In this document: positions 41,336 to 56,300 of the stretch, one piece after another | Layout: the number at the start of each line of letters is the position of its first letter | Position numbering within the stretch: position 1 is the first letter of the stretch | NCBI GenBank assembly: GCA_013433145.1 | Contig: CM024177.1 | Location: 8,768,110-8,832,109 of the forward strand | Direction of reading: 5' to 3' | DNA length: 64,000 bases | DNA from: Ascaris suum | Taxonomy: Eukaryota > Nematoda > Chromadorea > Rhabditida > Ascarididae | Made by a program: the position numbers and the translations under genes | The notes under the pieces: generated by a model | The model's database searches: none | What the model saw: the letters and a program-made list of their open reading frames with translations, nothing else | What the model was told of the DNA's origin: nothing

Positions 41336-42429
41336 GTAAGTTTACAGCTTAACTGTCAGTAGCACGCTATGTTCTAATCAAGCCTAGGGCTCATAACTAT
41401 GAAACAAAGCATCAATACAATAAAGCCAAGAAGCAAATCAGGCTGATTCTATTCTATTGTGCAGCGCGAGCAAATTTCCAACACATTTTTAGGCCCTTGC
41501 CTGTAAAATGAAACACCTTCGTATTAAAAGCGAGTTTTTGCTTCCAACAAGAGCCAATTCTTGGCCATGAAACTACCCTATTTTTAGCCAACTCATAAAA
41601 TCAGGTCACAATGGTTTCTTTTGGGCAGCGTAGCCGACCTCGGGTTACTCTGACTAAATTTCATCAGAAACGCCGATAACAAATGCAAATTTTCTACAAC
41701 TATATCGCTTGCCTCATGATGAAATCATGTTCTTTCAAGCATATAGTCCTGCTAAGCTTATATTTTGCTGAATTTATCGACGAATTTGAATTTTTCCATC
41801 GTGTGGACAAAATCAACAAATGCTAGAATAGCATTGTGCATGTAACAGAGGAATGAATGCTTTAAAAAAAAGGATCTATTAGAGTCATGAAACAAGAAAG
41901 TTGATCAAGTTCAGAAGGTAATACTCGCCCATATTTCAAACACATTTTTTTTACAGTTATCAACAAAAGAATAAGGATTATAGGTGCAACTGAATAAAGA
42001 AGCCTTAAGTGGCTAAGAAATATATTCCACTTCGATTATATGTGCTTAATAAATTCTTCCTCAATTCTACACTTCGAATACCTATTTCGTTTTTATGATG
42101 TTATTTTCTCTCTTTATGATTGATGGTGAAATTTTAACGCCGAATGAGAATTAAATGAGAATCAACATGAAAGAATAACATATTTGCTTAGTGAAAAAAA
42201 AGCGTTAATGCATTTTATTCTATTAGGAAAACAGTAACACAATACAGTGCTTCCATAAACAACTAGATCAAAGAGTAAAGAATATTCTTCATCAATTCAT
42301 GCGGTTACCATTTTCCTTGAAGTAAACGTTCTATGGGAAGAAAATAAGAACATCAAAGATTCAATGGTATCCATCAAATGCTTAGAATACAACCAGCGGG
42401 AACACCGTCGACGTGATTAACTGCTTCGC

Positions 42430-42930
42430 TTATAGCACCACGTTAGCTGTGAGTTCCGTTGTGAAGGTATTTCTTTGAGGGGCGTGCTTAAATAGCTGGG
42501 ACAGCTGGATGCAAAAAAATATGACTGGACTCGGGCTGCACAAAAATATGGCCACAAAGGAATGAGCAGAAATGAGGGGGGTGGCACAAATGTCGTGCAG
42601 ATTGCTTATGTTTGTGGTTAGCAAACGCTACACATATTGCAGCAGCAACAGCAACAGCAGCAACTGTAGCGCCACACTCGGCACCACTATGACCAAACCA
42701 TCATGACCACGCCCCATGCTACCACAGATCCACGCTATGGAACAGAAGCCGATTGAAGCTAGAGCCACGCCCAGATGCACCAAACGTCGTCACTACATAC
42801 AGATGGAGACAGCTGCGCGGCACACCTGCGCAAGCCTTCGGTCTTCGGATAACAGCAACAGCGGCCTTGTAGCAGCAGCTACAACAGTATCCTCGAAGCA
42901 GCCCAATAAACTATGTTGTTTACTTAAATA
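42430..42930 (-). promoter_or_regulatory. GC-richer block upstream of the Id/Emc gene, possible regulatory region
   Basis: Base composition rises well above the surroundings. The block has two CCACGCCC boxes (about 42710 and 42764), which read GGGCGTGG toward the HLH gene, a further GGGGCGTG near 42479, a CAGCTG E-box near 42504 and a run of CAG/CAA triplets (42640-42663). It lies 1.3-1.9 kb upstream of the HLH start codon. A plus-strand frame from 42716 also crosses it, so coding cannot be excluded. Confidence 0.35.
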
Positions 42931-43097
42931 CCTTATCTTTACGCATTTAATAGACTCGCCGTTATGGTTTGATCAAAATTTTTTGATAGCGCTAATATAT
43001 GCCAACGGAAAAACTAAATCCGATGAATTGATTTTTCAAAGATATTCCCGTTGTAAATAGCGAAAAGTGAAACCTCTCAAATTATGGATGTGAGATG

Positions 43098-43145
43098 AAT
43101 TGAGAGTGAAAGAGAGAGAGAAAGAGAAAAAAAAAGAGAAAATGG
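43098..43145. repeat. GA/A-rich polypurine tract
   Basis: Low-complexity purine run of GAGAGA and poly-A units on the plus strand. Confidence 0.85.
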
Positions 43146-44219
43146 AAAATAATTCAGTTAGGATACATATGAATTAATTACGAATTGAATTAAATGAAAC
43201 ACGGAGCTAGCTGATAACTAGTCGTTAATGTAAGAGTATGCAAACAAATATAATTAAACTTTAAACTACTCTATAAATTACATATATTTCTTTACATTTC
43301 TAGAAAATCTGTTAATATTAGTTCTTTATTGTAAAATTAATTGAGAGTGATCTTGATGATGATAAACAATATGGGATTAATGATTTCAAAAAAACTTGAA
43401 AATTGATACGATTCAAGAAAATTCTATAATCAGCTATATGAATTAAAGAATCATCAAGAAGAATAAGCTTTTATTTTTATAAATTTCATCTATGATTTAT
43501 CTATGATATATATGAGAGTTCTCTATCTATTACCATCACATATTTATTCATTAATTATTGAAGTAAAGATATTGGGATTAGAATTTATAACCTTTCAATA
43601 AGTTTTGATGAGTGGAAAAATTTCCCAACTTTAATTTTATTGCAATCATTTTCTCTTTTCTACTAAGAGGAGCAATTGATATCGCAATTTTTTAAAAAAA
43701 TTAAAAATTACTCAACAATTAAATGTCACTAAAATAAAAGTCTCCCATATCATGAAATGAATCGCTTTCATTCTCAACGAAAAGTTGGCAGTAGTCGTTT
43801 AGTGTAGTTATGGCTTATCCAAAGTCACCATTTGAAATCGGCTGCTACCTCAGCTATTATGCTTCTTATCTTTCTTATTGGCATTTTCAACCCGAATATG
43901 TCTGCAAACGTGGGTTAAACGCAAACATTGAGCACTATTTTAGTCTCGAAGTTCAACGTCGAAGAGACATAAATCAAGTGGGATCCTGTTAGCAACTGTC
44001 ACAAATTTTTCTTCTATCTAAGTGGAAAATTTTGAATGCTTGTTGGGTGTTTCATATTTCTTTGATACGATAGAACAGTTGAGAATTGAACATTCTCGCA
44101 GTAACTTCCTTCAAAGTAAATGTCAACTGATTTGCTTTACATCATTTGGAAACCGCTTACGAAAATTGCATCAATATGCAAAACGTTTTGAATAAAACGT
44201 TTACCACAAAATGAATTGT

Positions 44220-44287
44220 TTATTTATCTACCTATTTGTTTATTTGTTTATTTTCTACCTATTTATTTATTTATTTATTTATTTATT
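44220..44287. repeat. ATTT-type tetranucleotide repeat
   Basis: Imperfect TTTG/TATT units grading into about six clean ATTT units. Confidence 0.9.
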
Positions 44288-44802
44288 CCAACGCCCTAAA
44301 ATGGGAAAACACACAAAAATTAGTGAACATAAGCGGCAAGAAAGTGCAAGATGTTTGAAAATCTAAAATTTGGAATATTTGTGAATCTAACATATGAATT
44401 CAGGCAGCAGCCATTTATATGTTACTTTATAAAGCCATTGCGAATGCACTATGCCGTGTATATATGTATGTGTCTGTTGGTCTATTCAATATTTATTTGT
44501 AAGGTGGGAGTCGGTCAGTCGGTCTGTCGGTCAACACTGGTGGTCAGTACGGTCAACTCCTCAACACTGAATTTAGAATTAGAAAATTTAGTCCATACAA
44601 TTTATACGTAAGATAACGTTCTGTGCTATAATCCACAGACATCCACAAAATTCGAAAATCAAAGGCCACTATAGTCATCAAACTGTGCAAAATTTTCATT
44701 TTTGCGCGATCAATCGAATTGCATTTTAAATTCACTGAGCCGAAAAAACTAAAAACTTTAATGGATGATTTGCATAAGCGATCGAATTGGCTGAAATATG
44801 AA

Positions 44803-44938
<136 letters not shown>

Positions 44939-47900
44939 TTGGCAATTCCTCTTCTTACATACCTCTGCATCTCCTTGCTTGCATGGGAAAGAATCGTAGT
45001 AATTTTATGGTGATGCTTGTGGTACATTTCGCGCGCTTCCAACTTTTATATTCAAAACGTCGGACACGCGTCTCTGCAGTACAGGCTAATTGAAATAGGT
45101 CTTATTTTTTTACTATATAATTAGTACTAAAAATTTTATTGAATAATTCTATACAGCTCACAAACAAACAGCGGAAATGTTTGAGTATGTTATATGGACA
45201 ATCCATAAGTGCACAGTGCATTTCAGGAAATTGTACTTGAGAGAAATGTGGTCACTATTTTTTTCATAGAGGAATGACAACAGCACCAGATGTAATGTCT
45301 CTGAAGTATAGTATATTGAGGGCAATATATCCCTGATTGAGCAACTACAAGAGAACAATTCGCAGATCGAATTGGCAATGCGGCAATTGTTCATGAGCTG
45401 AACCACAACAGCTGCCTCAAAGATGCATTCGTTGCAAACAGCCGACTCTCTCTTGGGAGCTAACATGTGCTCTATAACTGCTTCAAATGAATATTCGGCC
45501 CTTTATAGAAACGTATGTGGTATCAGAAAAGAAAAGTTTCTAAAGCTTTAGTTAAGTTGAATCGACAGTTGAAATCCTCAGCAACAAGGAAATCACTCAT
45601 TCATTGATGAATTTAAAGAGAAAACCATTACAAATAGGAAAATTGTTACTTAACTATCACTGATGTAAGTACAGTCGTTTTGTATGTATCAGTTTTTATT
45701 AATTTTTTTAGTGGAAACGTTTATTTGTAGTCTCATCAAGTAATGCTTCAAATCATTGAAATTAGACTATTGCTATTTATATATCGCAAAGTTGTTATGA
45801 GGCTCAAGATAAACATAAAATTGTCTGCGTTATTTGTTAAAAGAGATATTGCAGCAATGCAATATTGGGCGAATTTTTGATGCCATAATATTGAGTTAGA
45901 AGGGTTGATCCTAGTGGATTATCATTAGTGATGAGTTTACGAGACTAACATCTGAATATTTTCTTCCAAAAGTAATTTAGCTAAGAATATCCACCGCTTC
46001 AATTCTCATCTCTCCAAAAGAAGTGGCAAGGGACCATGAGCTCCGAATATCGTAAACTCTGGATTTTAGAAGGTCTGAATCCCGCTCAGAAATCCTCAAC
46101 TTCGAGTTTCCTCTAGAAAAGGGTCATCGGCACCTAATCTGGCATTCCACGAGTATACCTCAGAGGGTTAAAGTTATTACTGGTCCTGAGCATCTTCGGC
46201 GCCTTATTGCAACATTTTTATGGCCTAAAATGTCAGCATTAGCACAGCGTTGCTAACATGCTCGTGTTTATTGCTTGATAACTTCTAAGTGGCCACCAAC
46301 CTTTATTAGACAAACACTACGGTGCGTTTAAGCCGATCAAAATTTTGAAGGTCACTCAAATGACACTAACTTTATTCAAGCTTTGTCCTCAAAATGCGAC
46401 AGCTTGAAGGTGAAATGAAACCCGCTGGAAGGAGAACCGACTTCAATTAGTAGGCGTAATAAATATTGTATCATACAATAAAATTAGGACTTTAGAGTTT
46501 TAGATAGGACTTGACTGCTCTTTCAGGTGCTATGCTTTGTAGTCACAGATAAAACAAATTCACTATCCGCCATTGTGGTTACAAAAAATTAGGGACTTCC
46601 CACAGCTGCGTAATTTTCGAGTGTTAAATGTTAGCGATCGAGGTTTGAGCAGTGAAGACCATTCGCCCTTCTTGATCTCTCCCCCAGCCACACGTTACGT
46701 AGACATTGATGGATCCTTACCTGCGATTGCTCCAGTACAGTTTTTCCGAGAGTTTCACATAACTGAGTTTATGCTTCTGATCACGACGTCCTTCACCTCA
46801 TGGAATTCATGATTTCTAAGCAGAGGTCGAGGAGCTCCAATTCTCGAAGTAGTTCTCAAAAAAAAAAATGAAGTGCTCGATCATTCTGTAATAAGTGGCC
46901 AATAGATTTGAATGACTGAGGTGATGACGAGCAGTCAAGCTTGATCTCGGGTCTAGACTTGTCCATCAGTTCACTACCTGTGAGAAAATTACTTTGAAGC
47001 CTCAAAAATGTTTTATAAAGCAGTAGAAAGAGAATACGACCTGAGGAAATAAAAAGACACCAAATTGGATGAATATAATCGAACGTGCAATTCTCTTGAT
47101 CCTGTTAATATTTATTTCTTCACTTTATGAGTGCATTATCAACATATTGCCGTTTAACTAAAACAAATAACGTTTTAGTTGCATTATATGCTTGCATTAT
47201 ATGACAAATGCTTATATGAAGATCGCTTCGAGAAATACAATTTTACATACGGAGTGGATGTTTCTTTTAAAGTTTGCACTTATTACAAAGAATATAGAGG
47301 AAATTCATGGATGAGATAATCTCATCTTTAGTTGTAAATCGCTTTCAAAAGTCAAACTCTTAGTTATTCACAGCATCGCATTGTGATCATCAAGATTTTA
47401 TACTCAATTGATGGGCGTCTATTGTATTTCTGCAATGAGTTGCTTTGCAATTTTGGCTTTTATTGCGGATAAATTAATTGGAATTCGCAAGATAAATAAA
47501 GCATGTAAGCGTTTGGTTCAGGATCGAAATGAAACCTGAAGGTACCCAGAGGGTAGGGCATCTTTTGCTGCTCCCGAACAGGGTGATCGTTTAGTCTTAA
47601 CTGCATGCCGTTTAGGAGAACCTTTCAAGCAATCATCGAATCCAACTGGGCGATTCTGAAGTATTCTATTGTGGATTTTTACACTTTCTCTTGCCAAAAG
47701 AGTAGTAAAATTTTGCAATGGCAAAGAACGTATTTGGAATTATCGAAATAAATCCTCTGATTATTCGTTACTGCAATGAGCCGATGCTATAGCTTTAAGA
47801 ACATCGAAATTTGCATCATTGTTAAGGCTCCTTCTTTGTGCAAGGTTACTGATTCTTTTTGTCTAATTCTTAACGGTACTGAGAAGATGTCGCTCCATTC

Positions 47901-48723
47901 CAGAATTCCGGGGGGGGGGTGTGGGGACAAATCTAACCCGTGAAGATAGATGAGCATCAATTACGTCTGAAAATTGTCACATGAAGACAGCAGTCTGACG
48001 ATTTTGTTCTTTACAGGAAGAGATTTTGAGGGTTAGAAGGAGGGATATTCATGAGGGATTTTTGAAGGTGTAAAATTTCGAGAGATATCTCCCCCTTAGC
48101 TTTTACTATGCCTCTAGCACTTACTTTTCCCACTGAACAATTTGCTTTCTGGTATTAACATCGGACGAAACTCGGCTGTTGCTAAAACGATTCCTTGCGG
48201 TTTGCGAAAAGCTTAATAAAAACTCGATCAGATGGCTGCCTGCAATAGGTGCTATTTACTTGCAGAAGACCGTTCGGCACATATGCGCTACATCTTGCAT
48301 AATTTTAGCGGGTCTCTATGTTCACAAAGTATATATCGCATGTGGTGACCGCGGCCTCCTTCTAGTCTTCTGGTCTCCATTAAATAATTCAAATGATAAG
48401 GATATGTGCACAACAAAAAGAGAATCATCGACCGCCTGTGTTCCCTCTATTGCAGCTAAAAACCAATTCGACGCATATGTTTTCATCGTCTGCGCCAAAT
48501 CGACGAGTTAGCAACAGATGCGACTCGATACGCAACATCGTCCTCAACCGCAATACAAGTACCTCATGAGGCTTTCGAAGGTAAAAATGATATATTCCTT
48601 GAATTTTAGACCTCAAACTGCCCAGTTTCATAGGAATGAGAGGAGGATTAAGAGGCTACTACGCCTAAACGCTTCCCTCGTATTACTTTACAAGTCTTTG
48701 AAGTCATTTTTTAAATTAAATCG

Positions 48724-48865
<142 letters not shown>

Positions 48866-49186
48866 TCATCCAACATATTGAAAAATTGTGCCATTTGAAA
48901 AAAATATTAGAGCATACATAATATTCCTCATCGATATTGATGCTTATTGATTACCGGCACTTAGTCAGCACAAATGAAAAATTTTTATGAAATACTCATC
49001 TCATACATCATTAAGTTCACGAAGAAGCCAATGAACTGCATGCAGCATTACAGCCGCTTTAATATATTCTTTTGGTATTAGTTTAATAGTTAATGATTTC
49101 GTATCGTCCCAATCCATCCGTGCTGTCTGCATGTATATTGCACTCTAGTCACAAATTCTTTTCCGCTAGTCAAAAATTCCTTGCAT

Positions 49187-49287
<101 letters not shown>

Positions 49288-49913
49288 GTACCATACTCAT
49301 GAAGAAGTGCTTTGTGCTATTGTCCTGCTATTTTTAGGTCATCGAGTCCAGCTCCGTTTCTTCAAAAACGCTTTTCCTTTGCAGCTCTAGCCTTTGCAGC
49401 CGTGGCTTCAAACTCACATCCGTATATAAGCACAAACCAGATTTCAAGGACCATGCATCAAATGCTTATTGCTCGAGCATGTTAGATCACCAAAATCATA
49501 TGATTCGATATAATTGGCTCAATATGATCAGCTTCATGTAATTTTGCCCATCGATCGTCTCCGTAGATCTTACTCTAAGAAATGTAAGGAATCAAACTTG
49601 CAGAATCTTTCTTACTTAAACTTATGAGAAATTTGGAAGCACAAAATATTTTTCAAAGAATTAATTATCAAATATTCCTTGATTTGAGTATAGTTTTGAC
49701 GATTATTTATTAAAATCAATTTTATTTGTACAACATTGAATATTGTTGCTTTGAGAATTTTGCTGCATAATTCTTCGCATATTGAGCGCGTCAATGAACA
49801 GAGATATTGCTTTCAACTGCTTTCAACTCAGATATTCCTTAATTCAACCGAAGTGGAGCATTCCCCTATCGTCTAGGAAAAGCGTTCTAGATAAAGCTCC
49901 ATTGAACATTGTC

Positions 49914-49960
49914 GAGATTCTTCATCAGCATTAAACTAAATTGCGCTGATGAAGAATCTC
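49914..49960. repeat. Perfect 16-bp hairpin, 15-nt loop
   Basis: GAGATTCTTCATCAGC (49914-49929) and its exact reverse complement (49945-49960) flank a 15-base loop. Pairing stops abruptly at both ends. Confidence 0.95.
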
Positions 49961-50318
49961 TATTACTCACTAAGAAATCATCATTCTTCACGAGGAAAAA
50001 TTTTTACTGAAATAGTTGATCGAATTTTCTCCCAACCATTTCTCGATCTCTCAATAATTTCTAGCACTTTCAGCACAGTCTTCTATCTGAATCTCAGTAC
50101 AATCATTTCTACGATTTCTATGTATCACATAACCAATGAGTATAAAATTCTGAATGAATTTTCATATCGGTAATGAGTTCTTTAAATTTGTGAATCGATG
50201 AACGCAACGAAATATTTGAAGTTATTGGAAATTTTGATAATATTTGAACTTATTATAAATAAAGTCACTGCAGCATTAAGCATAGGAAATTTTGAATTAT
50301 AATTGTGTCGAGTTGAAA

Positions 50319-50368
50319 TTTGCATATGTTAATTGTGCAAAAATTTTGCATGTGTTAATTGTGCAATC
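50319..50368. repeat. Short tandem duplication
   Basis: Two near-copies, about 25 bp each, of TTTGCATATGTTAATTGTGC, the second with G for A in the ATGT part. Confidence 0.8.
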
Positions 50369-53300
50369 ATTCAGCGGTATCACATATGGAATGATGACAT
50401 CTGTATTCGTTGATCGCATTAAGCCGATAAGTGGGAAGTATTGAAGTAACTCGCAAAAGGTTAGTTGTGACACATGAAATGTGTTCGTGTCAGTCAGCAA
50501 AATCTGCTGACAGCTGCACAAAAATAATTTGAATTTAGCGTGCATCCAGTTGATCAAATTCATCAATTCGTATGCATCTATCGATATCCAAAAATGGCAC
50601 AGCTGCTTGCATTTCGTAAAGCATATTCCACTTTCGTTACTTACAATATTTCTATGTCTCATACAATTATTGATGAAAATTTTCTAATTTTATGTCAATT
50701 ATTTTATTTGAGATTTCATAATTACTTCAAAAGTTTTTTTTGAGCTTTTCTACTGCAACAATTACTCGTCCAATTTCTAAAATCGTTTTGTGGAACTCCG
50801 AATTTATTGCAAAACATGTCGTATTCGTAAATGCCTAATTCATAGTCGAAATTTTACAACTGCATTCGATAGATGAGATATGAAATGAACATTATTCAAC
50901 GGAAGCGTAAAAATTCGCACCCGAAAGTAGAAGTTCTCAAGTGCGAATACCGTTGCGAAATGCCCAAACTCTATACGCAACATTCGTCAATTGTCATTAC
51001 AAATAGTGGAGCATAGAAAAATCTTTTTTTTTTGCATATTTCAAATCGCATGCTAAAGCATCAATTTAAGAGGTAAGCATTTAAATGCTACTACATATGA
51101 CAACCTATATAGCAAAAAAAAGATAGTGAAAATGATTGAAAAGATTGTGAGTGAAAGATATATTGGCACAAGTTGACTATACAAGGTAGTTAGCAATATG
51201 CAAACAAAAGAGTATTGCATATGAAGAAACTCTTCTTAAAGCTGCTTTCCAACACTTGCATTTTAACATACGATCCTGTTCTATTCGTTTGTGATCCTTT
51301 TCTTACTGGCTAAAAAGAAACAACACAAAAGAATGCATGCGTAGGAGGTGGTCATAAATATTTATCCCCTCTAAAACCGTTTGCATTAAATGAAGAGATC
51401 TATTGTAAAACTTGTAAAGCCTTCTTAAAAAGGGAGATGCTTACAGAAATGTGTTTTATGCAAATGTTTGTGGATTTAATAATAAAGATATTTGCTTCGA
51501 TAAGACATACATATGAGGCATCATTAATTTTCATATTCGTTGAATACATTTTTTAAAGAAGATATTAAAGAGATCTCTATAGAAATCAACAAGAATTCAG
51601 AGTTAAACTCATTGTTATTGAGTGAAAATCAACGATGAGATGAAATTCATCGGTCATATTGGACAAATACCGAGAGATATTCGAAGAGAAATCTAGCACA
51701 CTATGAGAAATGACAATCGTGATATTTGTCTAATAAAAACGTTGAAAAATTTTTACTTGTTATAAATGAAACGAAACTTATAATCACATCATCCTTGAAT
51801 TATCCATAAATAATGAAGCCTAATAAAGAGTCTCTGAAATCTTGAATCAACAATTTTCACTAGACGTTTATAGTATCGAAATAGAAATCTTTTATCGTTA
51901 CGTACCTCAAGATAAAGTTTTTTCTTTGGCATCTTATATATCTTCTACGTTTTTGATATTTTTGAAACGGTAACGTTTATTCTCGAAGTATTTCATCTAA
52001 TTGAGTAAAAATGCATTATTACGTTGTAATGATGTGTGGAGAATTATTCACTTTTGAATGGCGCGACAGCTGTGGAAAATTGCTCACTTTTTACTAGCAT
52101 ATTTACTAATCGACGTCAATGACACTATAATCAGTTGCTAAAAATTCGATGATGCTTTGTTTTATTGCGTAAAATGTTTCACATCACTAATAAGGTTTCA
52201 CTCAAGATTCACAATTTCCCTTTTTCTTCTTTTATCATTCGTCGTGCTTTAATATTTCCTAAAGTTGATGCGCTGAAAGAAATAGGAAAACGGCCATAGC
52301 AAAAGAATTTCTGGGAGAGGCAAATAAATTGAAAGAACGTGAATCTGACCATTTTCAGAGTCTAATATGATAAAACAAAAACAACAACGAAGAGTTGCGA
52401 ATATGCCATATCTTTATAGCTAAATCGACGTGTTGTAAGAAATAATTTGCATAAGTCACACTACGCTTCCCGAGTAAATCAACTGATGTATCGAGCATGT
52501 TTACTTGGTGTCAGCACCGTCAAGCAAAACCATATAAATTTATCGGTTTTTAGCCGTGAAAATCAACGCATTTACGAGATGAGTTGATTTATTCAAAATA
52601 GCCTCGAAAAGAGAAAAGTGTGCTGAGAGCAAAGATCGAAAAATCCAGTTATAGAAAAGGTCATATAATGCGCACATTCCACACTTACAATTCCACGCTG
52701 ATTATCAACTATTATCATTTTTCAAGCAACAGTAAAATACACATGATTAGGCACTCGTCTTTAGAGCTAATTCTGCTACTTGCATAAACTTGCCAAAAAG
52801 TAAACGTTTCTCCGACCTATGCGGATATCACTAATGTTCACGCGCGCACATATGTGTGTTTCTGCCTGCCCGGTAGTATAACCTCTGGAATTTTCAATAC
52901 TGCATTTTTGGGATGCTATGGGTGGTCGAGGCAATAGATGATCTCCACGCCAAGCCACCCAATCTAGTGCAAGAAATTCCAACAGAGCTGTAGACATTGA
53001 AGCGTGGCCAATAAGCTGAACGAACCTTGCAACCAATGGAGTTTCATTTTGCACTGATCGGCTGGTAATTTTCCAACCAAGATCACGAGAAAGATGAGCT
53101 TCATCGAAAAGATTTACACAAATGGTTGTTTAGCTTTAAGCGTAAATACATTATTGGGTATGTTATTACCTTTTAGTGATCTGTTGAACTAGTTAAAAGT
53201 AAATGTCCTTTTAGCGCATCTGGTGTGCTTTTCCACCTATTTCGAAGGTACTTTTTTATATTAATTCAACCACGGTGGTTGCCAAATTTGCGAAGACTTT

Positions 53301-56300
53301 TAACCGTATATGGGCTTATTCAAATGTTACGAGTTCCTTTCAGTGTCTCCAGAGCAAAGTTAAAAGTTGCCGCGCAGGAGTGTAATCACATCCACAAAGT
53401 TTTCAAAATTCAGAATTCAGTGGCTCTCCGACTGAAACCGCTGACTAAGTAAACAAACAAACAGTTATGCATATACCTGGACATAATTTGCTTAGTTTGT
53501 GTGAATTTTTAAGGAACATACAGGTGAAAACCTTTACTTCCTAACCTTTATGAAGGAAAAAAAAATCAACCATCAAAAATCCTACGATTAGAAGCTCTGA
53601 CATTTTTATGACGGCATTCACTCATGAGCAGAAAGGTTTGAATTGCATCACATTGTATAGGTAAGTTTTAAGCATAGGTTTTCACATCAATTTATTGTGA
53701 TTCAGTTGCAATAGATTTGAAGTTTATATCAGCAGCTGGCAAGTATTTTCCTCGTAAAGTGATGGGTTTATATCCTAGGTGACAAATAAATGCAACAATA
53801 ACGTCAGCATATTGGAGGAAATTAGGCATTCATTTCATGAAATTTTTAGTGCTGCAATTAGTATGGCAAATTCATATATCATTGAGTTGGATAAGTGTTT
53901 AATATGAAGTATACGAAACATTTTTTCGAATATTTTTAGTGAACTACGACTAAAACGTAATGGAAATTTCAAAATCTTACAGAACGATCGTAGAACAAGA
54001 ATAAGTCCTCATTATTTAAGCATTTTAAATATACAGATTTCGATGAGTAATGCACACCTACTCTAAGTTCAAGCTAACATAATACATACTGAGAAGATTA
54101 AGCATACAACGAATGAATTTTTGCATATATTCATCAATATGCATGCTTGAAAGACATGTGTTTAGTGCGTGCAGTGAAAGAAGCTACTCAACCCCAGATG
54201 ATCGGTTTTACGTAATTCGTGCCAAGAAGGGGCAAACCGTCTGGTGATGTTCACAGATTTTAGATGGCCATAAGGCGTTTCGGCAACACCAGCAGGAATA
54301 GCACAACCATAGACAACAACAACATCCGAACCAACGCATACGAAATTTACCCGTCATACGGTCGCCAAACCGCTCATTACGCATCGTGGATGACCCTTAG
54401 AGGGCAATTTGATTTGAACGCATATAACTTGTGTTCCCCTTTTCCACACATAATTAATTTGCATAGATTTTGAACACAACCACATCGCAATCATCGACAA
54501 CAAAACAGAAATCAACGATTCTATTTGAAATGCCATAATGCCACACATCGTTTTGGCTCAAGAGCGTTGTTTCGGGCAATTACCACATATAGAACTGATG
54601 AATTCTTGGAGCAGACTTGTGCAGGTAATTTTAACCTTGCAGGAAAGTAAGTGTTTAGCAATTTTCAACTTGCCGTTGTGGCGCTGGAGAGATGGAAGGG
54701 TGACGCCGATTATAGTCATTGGTTTTAGACGTCGTAGATAAAGGAGGAGGAGTTAATAATTGAAACCGTGAGCAGCAGATATCGTCGAATCTAGAAAGAC
54801 AATAGTAGAAGTGAAGCCATTATTGAAGATAAAATTTTGACACGTATTCCTGAAATGTCTAAATTATTAGCCTCTGGAGGGAAGGAGGTGGATAGGAGGG
54901 AGGAGGAGGAAAAAATAATTCCTCATATCCTCATAAAATCCTCATTTCCTGTTCATAAAAATCTGCTTCCAGCTCACTGACTCAGTATTTATCCATATCT
55001 GAACGATCAACAGTGTTTTACAAAGGATGCAAGTAAAGTAAGCTCAATTCGGAAATTATTTACTACCTTTCGCAAAACTCTTCTCGTCCACCAACTACTT
55101 CATCTGAGCCGAAATTCGATACTTCAAACTACTGAACTGCATGAATTGAGTCTTGTAACAAAACTTTTCGATGGGAGCGAAATATTCATGGCGCACATGT
55201 ACGTCATAAATCATTCACTCTTAGTATGGAGGTAAACTGCAGCCTATAAGCGTGATCGGCGGAAGTATTGTAATGCTCGGGCAGGTTTAGATGGAAGAAA
55301 TGGATCGGGAATCTGCCTCCCTCAATCTTCGCCCCAATCCGCGAAATTTTTGAAAGTGTAAAATTTAGCGGAATACAATCGCTGTTTGCTCTTCGAGAAC
55401 TTTTGTCTCAAATAAAAAATTTTTGCTTTGACATTAGATGAAAGCGAAATCCGACGCTTTCTATGATCATCTGTACATGAGCTCGACGTTCGATATTCCC
55501 CGATCTCCACACAACAAGAATTTCACCTAAGTATTAACGCTACCTATGGTAATTTCATCTATGGACCATACTCGCCGTTTCAAAAAAAAAAAAGAAACAT
55601 TTTCATTTCTATTGCAATGAAACGCTATAAAAACAAAGAATAAAATTAATTTCTATTGCAAAACGCGCTTTACAACGACTAAAACTGATTTCATTCATAC
55701 TAATATTCTTGAGGTGATTTTCTCAATTTTTTAATGAATCATTAAGAAAAAAGAGACTTCAACGATCGACAATAAACTCCTTGAGCTGAAAACTTCATTT
55801 CGTTTAGAAAACTCTATGCATTGTCTACAGTGATTTTTGCTAAAGTAAACGATGGAAAAGTGGGTGGAAAAAATTTCATTTACCGTTGCAAATTTATTAA
55901 ACTTCATAGACGGAACAATCAGAAACTCAAAAAAAAAAATTTCATTGGAAATTCGAGATACTATTTCACAACGCTGAAAGATTAATATTGCAATTTTTGT
56001 TGTGTTTTCTTTTCAAATCTTACATCAATGAATAATAGTTCACTGAAGAACTCACTAATCATATACTAATATATTGGCGAACGAGTAGTGATGACATATG
56101 TTGCGGATATTATATTCGTTCCGTAAAGAAAAAAATATAGCATAACTACATTCATCAATTCTTTTAAACAAAAAAAGAGCTAAATTGACTCAAATCATAA
56201 GAAATGCTCGATTATTTAAGGATGCTGATTTTTTTCGAATATTTTTAACTGAGTCGACTTCGCTCTATCAAAATTAGTTGACAATTTTGGTCTTCGATTT

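Noticed and set aside
54264..54473. 69-codon plus-strand frame starting right after TTTTAG
   Set aside because: The Asn/Thr-rich start reflects a local ACA-type bias and the C-ending codons differ from the two recognised genes. No motif.
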